A DNA stretch of 64,000 bases, from NCBI RefSeq assembly GCF_901482695.1, contig NZ_LR590484.1, positions 3,596,001 through 3,660,000 on the forward strand. The letters run 5' to 3'. The notes under the pieces were generated by a model. The model had not been told where the DNA came from, made no database searches, and saw only the letters and a list, made by a program, of their open reading frames with translations. Positions 36,298 through 45,588 of the stretch are shown piece by piece. Each line of letters starts with the position of its first letter. Position 1 is the stretch's first letter. Source of the DNA: Sphingobacterium thalpophilum (GTDB taxonomy: Bacteria; Bacteroidota; Bacteroidia; Sphingobacteriales; Sphingobacteriaceae). The translations under genes and the position numbers were made by a program.

Positions 36298-38154
36298 ATG
36301 AAAAAAACAGTAATGAATAAACTTCTGCTGATATTGGTCTCAGTGCTTGTGGTACTTTCGCAGGGATGCAGCAAGAAAGAAATAGAACTTCCCATAGAGG
36401 AGGCGACAACTACTCCGCCCACCACCGTAGGGACAGATTCTTTGACGATATATAAGCCCAAAGAATTTGAAGGGATGGATTATAACGATAAAGACAGTAA
36501 ATGGTCTTATTCGCGTAGCCGTCAGTCAGAGCATTTTATCGTCTTCTGGGGGGCAAGTTATGGGAAGAACGATCCCAATTCGAACAATGTCCCCGAAGAA
36601 TATCGCGTCGATATTGATGATCTTTTGGCCAAGGCCGAACAGTTCTACGCATTGAACGTCGGGACGCTGAAATTTGCAGAACGTAAGGTGAACCGATCCA
36701 ATCTGGATAAATATAAAATGATGATCTTCGTGCACTATACGACGGAGTGGATGGCTTATGGTGGCGGTTACGACGATACGATCGGAGCACTGTGGATTAA
36801 TCCGGCGACCTGCAAGCCCGTAGGCGCTGTGATTGCCCACGAGATTGGGCACAGTTTTCAATATCAGGTATTTGCAGACCTAAAAGGCGACCATGGGTTT
36901 CGCTACGGTTTTGGCGGAAAGAGTGGCAACGGATTTTGGGAGCAGACAGCGCAATGGCAAGCCTATCAAACGTATCCGGCACAGGCATTTTCGGGTGCTG
37001 ATTTTCCCGTTTATACCGAAAATTACCATCGCCATATCCATCACGAGAAATATCGTTATGCCAGCTATTTCATTCATTGGTATTGGGCCAGTAAACACGG
37101 CATCGATATGATTGGCCGGATCTGGCGTGAAGCCTTAAAACCAGAAGATCCGGTTCAGGCTTATATGCGTATGACCGGTATCGATGTGAAACAATTCAAT
37201 AGTGAGATCTATGAAGCTGCGTCCCATTTTGTCACCTGGGATCTGAACAGTATTAGGGATTATGGAAAGAATTATATCGGTAAGCTCACTACGAAATTTA
37301 CCCGACAGTCCAACGGAAGTCTTCGCGTTACCTATGATCGTTGTCCGGGTACTACGGGTTATAATGTGATCCCTTTGGAAGTCCCCGCAGCGGGAACCCA
37401 GGTTTCCGTGGTTTTTAAGGGACTGCCAAATGCTTCTGGATTCAATCAGGTGGATGCCAGTCGTGCAGGGTGGCGATACGGCTACGTAGCTTTATTGAAG
37501 GATGGCACGCGGGTATACGGTGATATGGCGCAGGGTACAGAAAATACGGTCGCTTTTACTGTTCCTGCTAATTGTAGCAATCTGTGGTTTGTTGTCACTG
37601 GTGCTCCAGCTGTCTATGAACCACACGCATGGGATGATGACGATAGCAATGATGAGCAATGGCCTTACGAAATTAAAATTCAGCAGACAACAGCGATAGG
37701 ATACAATGATGTGAGTGGTCAGCCGAAAGATATCGCATTGAATTATGATGTCAGCTTCCCTGCCGATGCCACAGGTTATTCGGGCACGCAAGTAAGCGTC
37801 AATGCAGCTCAACTTGGTGAGGCCTTTGCAATACCATCCGCGGATCTGGAAAATATGATGACCAGGGGAGAAATAAAATTTTATGGAGTGGAGCCGAATG
37901 GAAGCTTAAATCCCAATAATACAGCTACCGGTTACGGCCATTGGTTCACCGAGACTGGCAATGTAACGAACTGGGGAGCTGCTTCGGCCCTGTTCTCAGA
38001 ATTTAATGCCGGTACCATTACATTTTCCATTGGACAATATCCAGGCGCTCTGGCGGCTGGAAAAAAATATACTTTCAAACAAGCACTGGTGTATACCTAC
38101 AGCGCAACGAAAGCTGTTCAGGCTACATTTACGTTTACTGTCAATGTCAAATAA
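36298..38154 (+). CDS. Secreted zincin-like metalloprotease lipoprotein (HExxH) with C-terminal DUF4859
   Basis: 618 residues; lipobox SQGC, Cys24. Residues about 60-330 form a DUF6055-like region with a zinc motif HEIGHSFQ (His181, Glu182, His185), preceded by IGALWINPATCKPVGAVIA as in gluzincin-type domains. A beta-sandwich (about 345-470) precedes the DUF4859 module (about 480-618). A protease in a PUL suggests the target is a glycoprotein or proteoglycan in which peptide and sugar are both digested. The third zinc ligand is not assigned; a Glu in FWEQTAQWQ (about residue 225) is a candidate. Last gene of the operon, ended by a terminator. Confidence 0.8.
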   Translation: MKKTVMNKLLLILVSVLVVLSQGCSKKEIELPIEEATTTPPTTVGTDSLTIYKPKEFEGMDYNDKDSKWSYSRSRQSEHFIVFWGASYGKNDPNSNNVPEEYRVDIDDLLAKAEQFYALNVGTLKFAERKVNRSNLDKYKMMIFVHYTTEWMAYGGGYDDTIGALWINPATCKPVGAVIAHEIGHSFQYQVFADLKGDHGFRYGFGGKSGNGFWEQTAQWQAYQTYPAQAFSGADFPVYTENYHRHIHHEKYRYASYFIHWYWASKHGIDMIGRIWREALKPEDPVQAYMRMTGIDVKQFNSEIYEAASHFVTWDLNSIRDYGKNYIGKLTTKFTRQSNGSLRVTYDRCPGTTGYNVIPLEVPAAGTQVSVVFKGLPNASGFNQVDASRAGWRYGYVALLKDGTRVYGDMAQGTENTVAFTVPANCSNLWFVVTGAPAVYEPHAWDDDDSNDEQWPYEIKIQQTTAIGYNDVSGQPKDIALNYDVSFPADATGYSGTQVSVNAAQLGEAFAIPSADLENMMTRGEIKFYGVEPNGSLNPNNTATGYGHWFTETGNVTNWGAASALFSEFNAGTITFSIGQYPGALAAGKKYTFKQALVYTYSATKAVQATFTFTVNVK

Positions 38155-38158
38155 TAAC

Positions 38159-38197
38159 GAATCCCCTTACTTTAATTTGAGTGGAGGGGATTCTTTT
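38159..38197 (+). terminator. Intrinsic terminator at end of the PUL
   Basis: Stem gaatcccc (38159-38166) with ggggattc (38186-38193) followed by tttt. Ends transcription of the SusCD operon just after the metalloprotease gene. Confidence 0.8.
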
Positions 38198-38280
38198 AAA
38201 TGATAATACATTCTCCAGTGTTGCCTTCCTATAGAAAGTTCATGCTGATTGTAAACTACGTTAAGCGCTGTCCAGTTTCT

Positions 38281-39237
38281 CTACTGGTTGTATTGTATTC
38301 TCGTAATTTCAACATGCTTGAGTTTTTCTTTTCCGAGTTGTAGTGCTCCTTCTCTTTTAGCTTCTATGAAATAAGGAACGCCGGGGTTGTACCAATATTC
38401 CAGATGTTTGTTATCGTACATATCGAATCTCGATGTATTGGTTATTTCATTTATTTCATTTGCCTGAAGTCCCAGCTGAGGTAGCAGATCTAGTAGAAAA
38501 GCTTTGGCATCAGCTGGATTTATGGTCGTTTCTTGAGAAATGACACAAAAGCTGTTGTCTAAGTCTACGTCCTGCACAACAACCTTTATATCTGCGGGTA
38601 TCGAAGTTTGGCCAAAAGGATTAGCCATTTCACCCTTCCAGAGTAATGTGTCTTTTACAGGGTACATTGTGCCAAAAGGTGTATGAAACAGGAGGATATC
38701 CTTCGCTACCATTTGTTCGACCATTTCCTCTGAACTGAATATCTTGTAAAGTGCCTGCTTCATTTTCTCTGACTCTTGTGCCGAAATTTTATTGGATTTT
38801 TTGGAGTGGTTTGACAGCGTATTGAAAATATTCAACATGCTGTTTTTAATGTCGTCAAAGTTTTCGATTGCTACATATTGGCCGATATCATCTGTCTTAT
38901 AGATAACATTCATGACTATATCTTTTGCGATACTTTTTATCAATTCTGAAGTTGAACTGTCGGCAAATGAAAACTGTGACCAATCGATGTCATAAGCCCA
39001 CTTGATCCTATAACCATCGGGCAACGAGTCCAGTACAGTAAAGCTGGCCTGAAAAGCTGCAGAATCATTTCGTATAAGCCGATCTTCCTGCCATTGTTGG
39101 TTTATTTTTGTGATTGTAAAGTCGTACGAATCACCAGCTGCCCAGTAGGCGGCAAAGGGGATAGTATCCACCTGCGCATAGGCTCCCGTCCTCATTAGGA
39201 AGAGAACGAGGAAGGTAAAGATGTATTTGATTTTCAT
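38281..39237 (-). CDS. Hypothetical secreted protein (probable integration-target gene)
   Basis: 318 residues with a signal peptide (FTFLVLFLMRTGAYAQ). I do not recognise the family: mixed beta/alpha content (DSLPDGYRIKWAYDID, HTPFGTMYPVKDTLLW), no catalytic motif. Its 3' part (38340-38394) recurs in degenerate form at 24544-24597 on the far side of the PUL. The PUL thus sits immediately after this gene's 3' end, like the recN block. It lies 89 bp downstream of the SUKH gene on the same strand. Confidence 0.72.
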   Translation of the reverse strand: MKIKYIFTFLVLFLMRTGAYAQVDTIPFAAYWAAGDSYDFTITKINQQWQEDRLIRNDSAAFQASFTVLDSLPDGYRIKWAYDIDWSQFSFADSSTSELIKSIAKDIVMNVIYKTDDIGQYVAIENFDDIKNSMLNIFNTLSNHSKKSNKISAQESEKMKQALYKIFSSEEMVEQMVAKDILLFHTPFGTMYPVKDTLLWKGEMANPFGQTSIPADIKVVVQDVDLDNSFCVISQETTINPADAKAFLLDLLPQLGLQANEINEITNTSRFDMYDNKHLEYWYNPGVPYFIEAKREGALQLGKEKLKHVEITRIQYNQ

Positions 39238-39326
39238 TTTATCTAAGGTGTTTGAATACGGCTTTTGGTGCTAATTTATGGTTATTTTCTTGTTCCCCAA
39301 TTATGTCTGGCTATTTGCTTGGTAAT

Positions 39327-39929
39327 CTACTCCAGATAATCTTCGATAATGAAGTCAAATTGATTGTCGATCAATTTTTGAAGATATTCATCAAAGCTGT
39401 CTGCTATGACACGAAACTCATCGGGGTCATGCAGGAAGCGTACGATTTGGCCAGCTTTGCCTCTCTCCGAGGGACTGAAATCAATGAATAACTGTGAAGT
39501 TCCACCGTTGTTCATACAATCAGAGAAATGAAGCCAATTTAAATGGACGACATTATCCGTGATTTTCGGGTCGATCTCCACATGATCGTATTCTCGATTG
39601 ATATAATCCCGATAGTAGGTTGTGGCCACCCCTTGATTCTCTATCATTTGCTCCGATGAAAGCAGATAATATGGGTACTCAAAGACATCGGATCCCATGA
39701 AATACAAAGCAATTTTCTCGTCATTGTAGGTCCTCCAATAAGTGCCATCCACATAGAGCAGCAGATCGATTAACGTTTCGGGTATGGCTGGATAAATCTG
39801 TTTGAGTCTGTAGATATTCTCGTCGCTTGCGCCATGTTTGATTTTTTCAAAATTGTCCCATATTTTTTTACCGCCATTCTCGTAGTACGCATTTCTGAGG
39901 GCGGAAATATAATTTACAGCTGTTTTCAT
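39327..39929 (-). CDS. SMI1/KNR4 (SUKH-1) family protein
   Basis: 200 residues from ATG 39927-39929; a TTG start would add six residues. SUKH features include the IYPAIPETLIDLLLYVDGTYW helix-strand block, ALYFMGSDVFEYPYYLLSSEQM, WLHFSDCMNNGGTSQLFIDFSP and the C-terminal SFDEYLQKLI. SUKH proteins are often immunity factors against contact-dependent nuclease toxins, but cytoplasmic regulatory roles are also known. No toxin gene is visible nearby, so the role is open. Confidence 0.82.
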   Translation of the reverse strand: MKTAVNYISALRNAYYENGGKKIWDNFEKIKHGASDENIYRLKQIYPAIPETLIDLLLYVDGTYWRTYNDEKIALYFMGSDVFEYPYYLLSSEQMIENQGVATTYYRDYINREYDHVEIDPKITDNVVHLNWLHFSDCMNNGGTSQLFIDFSPSERGKAGQIVRFLHDPDEFRVIADSFDEYLQKLIDNQFDFIIEDYLE

Positions 39930-40003
39930 TCGACTTGTTGTTAGCAAGTGAAGTTAAATAAACTTTCTGAAATACCGTGTATACCAGTTTTACCGTACAT
40001 TTC

Positions 40004-40032
40004 CAATTGTGTCTACACTGTGGACACAATTG
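40004..40032. repeat. Perfect palindromic hairpin
   Basis: Arms caattgtgtc (40004-40013) and gacacaattg (40023-40032), loop tacactgtg. No T-run follows, so it is unlikely to be a simple terminator. Confidence 0.7.
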
Positions 40033-40117
40033 AGCTGAGGCCAATACAAGTTACTTCTAAGCCGGAATAGTGAGGACAGCGAGGGCTTTAGGTAGTAATA
40101 GTATTGGTCATTTTTAA

Positions 40118-40142
40118 ATTGTGAACGCACTGCGTTCGCAAT
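40118..40142. repeat. Second palindromic hairpin
   Basis: Arms attgtgaacgc (40118-40128) and gcgttcgcaat (40132-40142) pair over 11 bp with one G-U-type mismatch around a 3-base loop. Like the first palindrome it is followed by aattgag, hinting at a shared repeat family. Confidence 0.6.
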
Positions 40143-40621
40143 TGAGTGGGACACAATATGCGATAGACTCGGCTGAGTATTGTATGTTTTATTTCGTTTT
40201 TTTTAACGATAATTTAACTAAAACCTATATATCGTTAATATTCTTTTATTTTATATTTACTTTCAAGTTTTGAATATGAAGTGAGTTGCCATAATTAGTT
40301 TTTATAGCCAAATGATATATAACGTTCTGATTGCTTCTTATAAAATGTTGCTTTATTGACCCTTGGTTTAAATGCTGGGTACAAATTTTATTAAATACGT
40401 TATAACCTTGTGAGTTTTTTGTAAAATCACCTGCTTTGACAGGGCTCTGGTCGTATAAAAGCCTATTGATTATAAAATTCGGGAAACCTATCATGTAGGG
40501 TAAATATACAATCAATTACTTTGGCTCCCGAAGATATTGTTTCTAATATGAATACGGTGCCAGCTTAGTTGTTAAAAGAGAAATCATTAAAACCCGGCTT
40601 TAACATTAATCGAACCCAAAA

Positions 40622-41848
40622 ATGAAATTGTTTATGATGCTAAAGACTAAGACAAAAGCTTACTGGATTCTTCTTTTCGTATTTATGTCGATTGTCCAGT
40701 TGAACGTATGTGAAGCGACGATGTCTCTTAGGAGAGATTCTGTCACACAGCCTCTAGAAATTCGGATTGATCCAGTCTCAGCGAACGGAGGAATAGACGC
40801 AATCCTGTTTGATTCTATTCGGTATATTCCCCTTGAAACTAATCCACAATCAGAATTCTCTGCGATATCACAACTTGAGGTATCCACAAATTACTATATT
40901 ATTTTGGATCGCAATTTAAACACATTGTATTTTTTTAGGAAGGATGGAAGCTTCAGTCACAAATTAGATAAATACAATGCGAATGTGCCGTTTACATCTA
41001 TTTCCCGATTTACTATCGACAAAGAAAAAGATGTTCTGTCTTTTGATGATCTCATGAATTCGCGAAGATATACTTTAGATCTGAACACAAATTCCGTGAC
41101 ACATCAACCGCGGAATGAAAGCTATAGAGATTATATATCATTTAACGGTTATCAGCTATACTATCATTTACAGGAGGATATAGGATCTGATTTTGCCAGT
41201 ATCGTACGCTTTGACGCAAAAACTGGTAGAAGACTTGGTTCTTATCTACCAGCCGACACAGCGCGGAAAAACGTTTCATTGGCGGAGAGTTTTCATCATT
41301 TCTATCATTCTGACCATGGGCACCTCCTTTTTACAAGACCCTATGATTATACGGTCTATGGATTTGACAGCAGCGCAGTACCTTTTATACGGTACAGATT
41401 TATTTTACCATTATCAAACGTAATTCCCCCTGACTTTTTGAGCAATGCCGTATACTATAATAAGTGGAGTGAATATTTACGATCAAATAAATCGATCATC
41501 TATTCCATACAGGCTGTCTATCAAGCGGAGAATTGGCTTACTTTTCATTTATTTCCCACCCGGAAAGGAGGTACCTTTTTATATCACCTGATAACAGGCG
41601 ACTTATTTAATCTTGGAGAAATTGAAGACGGAGCGACAGGTCTTCCCATTGTAGAACGATTGAAGCCCGTGATTGGTAACGATCGGGGCGCACTGATCTC
41701 CGAGCTGTCTTTCCTTTCGCTAAAAAAGAAATACGAAGAAGCTTCGAAATCAGAACGAGCAGATTTACTTCCAGCTCAGTTAAATGCGTTGATGGACAGA
41801 AAGTCCCATAATAGCATTCTCAGGCTGTCCTATTTAAAAAAACATTAA
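40622..41848 (+). CDS. Secreted 6-bladed beta-propeller protein
   Basis: 408 residues with a signal sequence (AYWILLFVFMSIVQLNV). The repeating pattern of ISQLEVSTNYYIILDRNLNTLYFFRKDGSFSHKL and FTIDKEKDVLSFDD blades is typical of the 6-bladed beta-propeller proteins common in Bacteroidota, whose function is usually unknown. It precedes a TonB-type receptor-like barrel by 114 bp on the same strand, so the two may form an uptake or secretion pair. Confidence 0.78.
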   Translation: MKLFMMLKTKTKAYWILLFVFMSIVQLNVCEATMSLRRDSVTQPLEIRIDPVSANGGIDAILFDSIRYIPLETNPQSEFSAISQLEVSTNYYIILDRNLNTLYFFRKDGSFSHKLDKYNANVPFTSISRFTIDKEKDVLSFDDLMNSRRYTLDLNTNSVTHQPRNESYRDYISFNGYQLYYHLQEDIGSDFASIVRFDAKTGRRLGSYLPADTARKNVSLAESFHHFYHSDHGHLLFTRPYDYTVYGFDSSAVPFIRYRFILPLSNVIPPDFLSNAVYYNKWSEYLRSNKSIIYSIQAVYQAENWLTFHLFPTRKGGTFLYHLITGDLFNLGEIEDGATGLPIVERLKPVIGNDRGALISELSFLSLKKKYEEASKSERADLLPAQLNALMDRKSHNSILRLSYLKKH

Positions 41849-41962
41849 TAACAGGTCCGCATCGGAATTCGTTGGTTTTATCAATTTAAGGCATTAATTA
41901 AAAATAAATTTCAATTGAGCGATAGACAGATGCATATCTGGAAAATGTCAAGACTGTACTAA

Positions 41963-44698
41963 ATGATTAGGTTGCTGAATCTTTTACTTTTATTTACAAT
42001 ACCTATTATGGCCTATTGTCAGCCCAGCTCTAACAGACAGCTTGGCATACGGGGGCAGGTGCTGGACAGCCTCACCAATCAACCTGTCATTGCTGCTACG
42101 GTGAGTGTCTACCATAAGAAAGCCGGTAAAATATTACAATACGGATTTACGAATAATACTGGCTCGTTTGCCTTGTCCAACTTACCGTTGCGGGATAGCC
42201 TGTTACAGATCCGCATTTCGCATATCGGCTATGAGAAGGCAGAAATGGATCTGAAGGTCGTATGTGGACAGTCCGAGGCTGATATGGCTAAAGTTTTCCT
42301 GAAAAAGAGATCCAGGAGGATCGAGGAAGTGCTTGTAAACAGACCGCCGATGCTGATGAACAGGGATACCCTGGAAATCAACCCTGAGGCTTTTGATCTG
42401 CAGCCCAATGCGGTGGTGGAAGATCTATTGACCAAAGTGCCGGGCATTGTTGTCTGGGGGGATGGTAAGATTACTGTCAATGGCAAAAACGTGGCTAAAG
42501 TACTGGTTGAAGGTAGACCTTTTTTCGGACGGGATCCCACTGTTGCGACGCGCAATATACCATCGGATGCCATTGATAAAGTAAAGGTGTATGAGAGCCC
42601 ACAAAACACTGCATATCAAGAGCAGCAGCTTGAAATCGATATCACTCTTAAAAACGAAAAAAAGAGGGGCTTATTCGGGAAAATATCGTACAGTGAGGGT
42701 ACAAAAGACCATAGGGAAGGTACATTTCTGGTCAATGCATTTAGCCCGAAAAACCAGCTCAGTCTTTTTGCGGGCGGAAACAACACCAATAAAATCGTCC
42801 GAAATGTGGGAGATTTTCTGGCAGCCAACGTGTACAAGCCCGGAGGTGAACGTTTGGAGCCCAACACCCCCATGTTCGGACAGTCCGGATTAAACAGATA
42901 TGTTATTGGGGGGACAAAGTTTGAACGGAAATGGAATGAGAGATTTAATACCGATATACAGTTTCTTCTCAACGACAGAAGATCAGAAAATGTAACGGAA
43001 ATCCAAGAGATGAGATTGCTCGAGGACGGTCAAAAACAGTATATTGCGGAAAAGCAGCAGCGCAGCAATGACGGTTCCGGCCAATCTTATCTCGGTTTAG
43101 CTAGATACAGAAACAGCAAGTGGGATCTGCGCATCAATAGTGAAGCCGGACAGACAGCATCAAGCGAGGAGAACCGGCATGAACGATATGTAACTGACAA
43201 GGAAGAGGAGGCATTGTCGACTTTAAACAAAAGCGTTTACGATGATGAGAATCGACGCAACGGGAGACTGGGCTTTAATCTGCGACAAACAGATTCTGTT
43301 GTCTCAAAACTGGAAGTCAATTATAAATTTGAAACGCAAAGGAATGAGCTTGGAAGGCGGGAGAATATTCTTTTCAATGGGCGAAACCCACTCAGCCGGA
43401 TAAAACAGACTGACCAAAATAGCAGCCGTCACGAGCTCGATACTGATGTTGGTCTCAATAAGCTCTTCAGGAACTTGTTCGGATGGCCGGCCGGTCTTCA
43501 ATTGGAAATGAACAATAATCTGGTTTTCAGACAGGCCGACGAAACTCAGTCTGATCAGTTCCTTGATACAATAAAAAACACGTATACTGTCAAAAATGAG
43601 GCATTGTCCTATACTGACCGCCTAAAGGAGGTCTTCTGGACTCCCCAACTGAGTGTGTCAAAAGGATTTGTCAGGCCCACTGGGCAGGGCAGAAACAGCT
43701 TGTTTGCCATGACAGCATTGGGGATGCAAACCTTTATCCGAAAAAATGTATCCAGCCATGAGCTACGTATCGTGGATCAACATTTTTTATATGCTCTGCC
43801 AACAGCGATGTTAAGGTATGAGCGCGCACAGCAGCTTTCGAATAAGGCGTTCACCTTTACATTTCGTTCACTGTTGAAGCAGCCGGAAATTTATCAGCTG
43901 ACGGCACTGATGGATACGACTCAAAAAGACTATAATCGTATTGGTAATCATGGCCTTCGTCCTGAAGAACAGTATCAGTTTTCACTCGAATTTACGGATT
44001 TGCGGTATGCCAGGAATATGTCGCAACGTCTGCGCCTCACCTATTCTCTCAAAAGAAATGTACTGGCCGAAAATATCACATACCGTACGGATGGCGGCAT
44101 ACTCACCCAGACCGTCAATACCGATGGACTTCCAGCCTTACAGGGTGACTATCAGTATCGGACGGGCAAGAAAGTCTGGAATAGAGCGCTCAATCTTGAA
44201 CTGACAAGCCGGTTCAGTTCAGGTCAGTATTATTTTTTCAGCGATGGGGCACGTTATAAAAGTCTGTTGACTGACGCCTGGCTTGAAACACGGGCGCAAT
44301 ATGGTCTGCTCGAACGTCTGAACATCGGTGTTCTGGGTGCATTTAGTTCAAACTGGAACCATACGGGAAACGATGCGGTGCGGGCAGGCAGTCATAGCCT
44401 TGGTCTGGATGTTGTGCTGACCTGGCCGCGACGTACAACATTGATAAGTAGATTTGTCAGTAAAAATTTTTACGCTGGCGGCCTGTCCTCAAACCAACAA
44501 TATCTCTGGAATATCGAGCTGTACTATCGTATGCTAAAAAAGGAGCAGCTTGAAATCAAAATATCCGGATACGACATTCTGAGGAACAACAGAACAGTCC
44601 GCACTGTCCTTCGAGATAATATTGTCAGACAGGTGAGTGTAAATAATATACAGCAATTCTTCCTTTTCAGTCTATCCTATTATCCGCGGATATTTTAG
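41963..44698 (+). CDS. Outer-membrane beta-barrel protein with carboxypeptidase-like domain and TonB-receptor-like plug
   Basis: 911 residues. Signal peptide (LNLLLLFTIPIMAYCQ), carboxypeptidase-regulatory domain (LGIRGQVLDSLTNQPVIAATVSV, about 27-115), then a plug-like domain (about 120-215 with VVEDLLTKVPGIVVWGDGKITVNGKNVAKVLVEG) and a large barrel ending YYPRIF with C-terminal Phe. The KVLVEGRPFFGRDP stretch in place of the SusC DGVP/ASAxIYG signatures puts it in the TonB-receptor-like branch lacking a SusD partner. No SusD follows. The substrate is unknown. Confidence 0.87.
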   Translation: MIRLLNLLLLFTIPIMAYCQPSSNRQLGIRGQVLDSLTNQPVIAATVSVYHKKAGKILQYGFTNNTGSFALSNLPLRDSLLQIRISHIGYEKAEMDLKVVCGQSEADMAKVFLKKRSRRIEEVLVNRPPMLMNRDTLEINPEAFDLQPNAVVEDLLTKVPGIVVWGDGKITVNGKNVAKVLVEGRPFFGRDPTVATRNIPSDAIDKVKVYESPQNTAYQEQQLEIDITLKNEKKRGLFGKISYSEGTKDHREGTFLVNAFSPKNQLSLFAGGNNTNKIVRNVGDFLAANVYKPGGERLEPNTPMFGQSGLNRYVIGGTKFERKWNERFNTDIQFLLNDRRSENVTEIQEMRLLEDGQKQYIAEKQQRSNDGSGQSYLGLARYRNSKWDLRINSEAGQTASSEENRHERYVTDKEEEALSTLNKSVYDDENRRNGRLGFNLRQTDSVVSKLEVNYKFETQRNELGRRENILFNGRNPLSRIKQTDQNSSRHELDTDVGLNKLFRNLFGWPAGLQLEMNNNLVFRQADETQSDQFLDTIKNTYTVKNEALSYTDRLKEVFWTPQLSVSKGFVRPTGQGRNSLFAMTALGMQTFIRKNVSSHELRIVDQHFLYALPTAMLRYERAQQLSNKAFTFTFRSLLKQPEIYQLTALMDTTQKDYNRIGNHGLRPEEQYQFSLEFTDLRYARNMSQRLRLTYSLKRNVLAENITYRTDGGILTQTVNTDGLPALQGDYQYRTGKKVWNRALNLELTSRFSSGQYYFFSDGARYKSLLTDAWLETRAQYGLLERLNIGVLGAFSSNWNHTGNDAVRAGSHSLGLDVVLTWPRRTTLISRFVSKNFYAGGLSSNQQYLWNIELYYRMLKKEQLEIKISGYDILRNNRTVRTVLRDNIVRQVSVNNIQQFFLFSLSYYPRIF

Positions 44699-45034
44699 TT
44701 GCCGACTCCGAATATTTCCGCCATGAGTTGTGATGTTAATTCTTATCCTGATAGCTATCTGTTTTTCTAACTTAAATTTCGATTAACGAATTCGTCATCG
44801 TTTACTTGGATATTTTCTATAATGAAAGGAACGGAAAGAGGTTTCTGCCGGAAGATAAACATAACTGGGTGGCGATCAGATTCCATGAAGATATAAATTG
44901 GGTCTATACGTGAAAAATGGAGTGTGGAAAATGGATCGCAATAAACGGTTTTTAGATGATACCCGCTTTTTTCAATTTTATTTTTCATACATAGATTATT
45001 TTGTACATTTGTATCGAATAAAATCGAAATAGAA
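44699..45034. other. Intergenic region (336 bp)
   Basis: Contains a 73-codon frame on the minus strand (44767-44988) with an ATG but no recognised similarity or codon support; it may be a remnant. The promoter of the next gene lies at the right end (45004-45011). Confidence 0.5.
45004..45011 (+). promoter_or_regulatory. Bacteroidota -7 promoter element
   Basis: tacatttg matches TAnnTTTG exactly, 23 bp before the start of the small membrane protein gene. No distinct -33 element is seen. Confidence 0.6.
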
Positions 45035-45295
45035 ATGGCAGATACTGTACAACCAAGAGCTCCAAAGACAACAGATAATAATGCGAATCAAACTCATTAC
45101 TACAAAACATTGGTAGTGGCTATCGCTTTAGGTTTAATAGGTACATTTATCCGTTTTGTACCGGATGTATGTCCAGCATTGGGACAACAAACATTTTTGT
45201 TCTCTGCAATCGCGAATATTGCGATGATCGTAGGATCTCTTATTGCTTTCAAAACCGTTTTCGGTATTTTGGGATTTGGAAAAAACCGCGACTAA
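45035..45295 (+). CDS. Small conserved-looking membrane protein (86 aa)
   Basis: Two transmembrane helices (TLVVAIALGLIGTFIRFV and FLFSAIANIAMIVGSLIAFKTVF) after a 25-residue polar N-terminus. Well-placed -7 promoter element before and a strong terminator after make it a genuine one-gene transcription unit. I do not recognise the family. Confidence 0.82.
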   Translation: MADTVQPRAPKTTDNNANQTHYYKTLVVAIALGLIGTFIRFVPDVCPALGQQTFLFSAIANIAMIVGSLIAFKTVFGILGFGKNRD

Positions 45296-45316
45296 CGAAC
45301 AGTTATTTAAGATATG

Positions 45317-45344
45317 AAAGCCTCAGTTCCTGAGGCTTTTTTTT
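45317..45344 (+). terminator. Intrinsic terminator
   Basis: Stem aaagcctcag with ctgaggcttt, 3-base loop, followed by T8. Directly after the small membrane protein gene. Confidence 0.92.
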
Positions 45345-45540
45345 ATGATTTCCCCTCAGCAATGCACTTGGCGATAAGACGCTCCTGCTATTCCATGTAC
45401 AATAAGCTAAGAAAACCAACTGTAGGCCGTTCCTACGAATAAACGCGTATAGAGAGTCCATCGCTGTTTTAATGGACATGGATCAATAGGAGCATAGCCA
45501 ACTCATCAATGCACTAAAAGAAAAAACGGATCAATACATA

Positions 45541-45575
45541 AAAAAAGGCATCAATTTTTTTGATGCCTTTTTTTA
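45541..45575. terminator. Bidirectional terminator downstream of the cytochrome b-like gene
   Basis: Stem ggcatcaa with ttgatgcc flanked by A6 and T7. It serves the leftward gene ending at 45589. The 196 bp between this and the previous terminator hold no ORF that I can support. Confidence 0.85.
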
Positions 45576-45588
45576 TGTATTGGTTTGA

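Larger units (their letters stand above)
39930..40621. other. Long intergenic region (692 bp) with two palindromes
   Basis: Very A+T-rich, holding two strong inverted repeats (40004-40032 and 40118-40142), about 85 bp apart. One open frame on the minus strand (40246-40494, 82 codons from an ATG) has unremarkable composition and no recognised motif; I do not call it a gene. The promoter for the beta-propeller gene should be near 40500-40600. Confidence 0.55.

Noticed and set aside
40246..40515. Possible small gene on the minus strand in the long intergenic region
   Set aside because: No recognised family, weak start and A+T-rich background; kept only as a note in the intergenic entry.
44767..44988. 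73-codon minus-strand frame with ATG
   Set aside because: No motif or context support; could be a remnant but cannot be defended as a gene.
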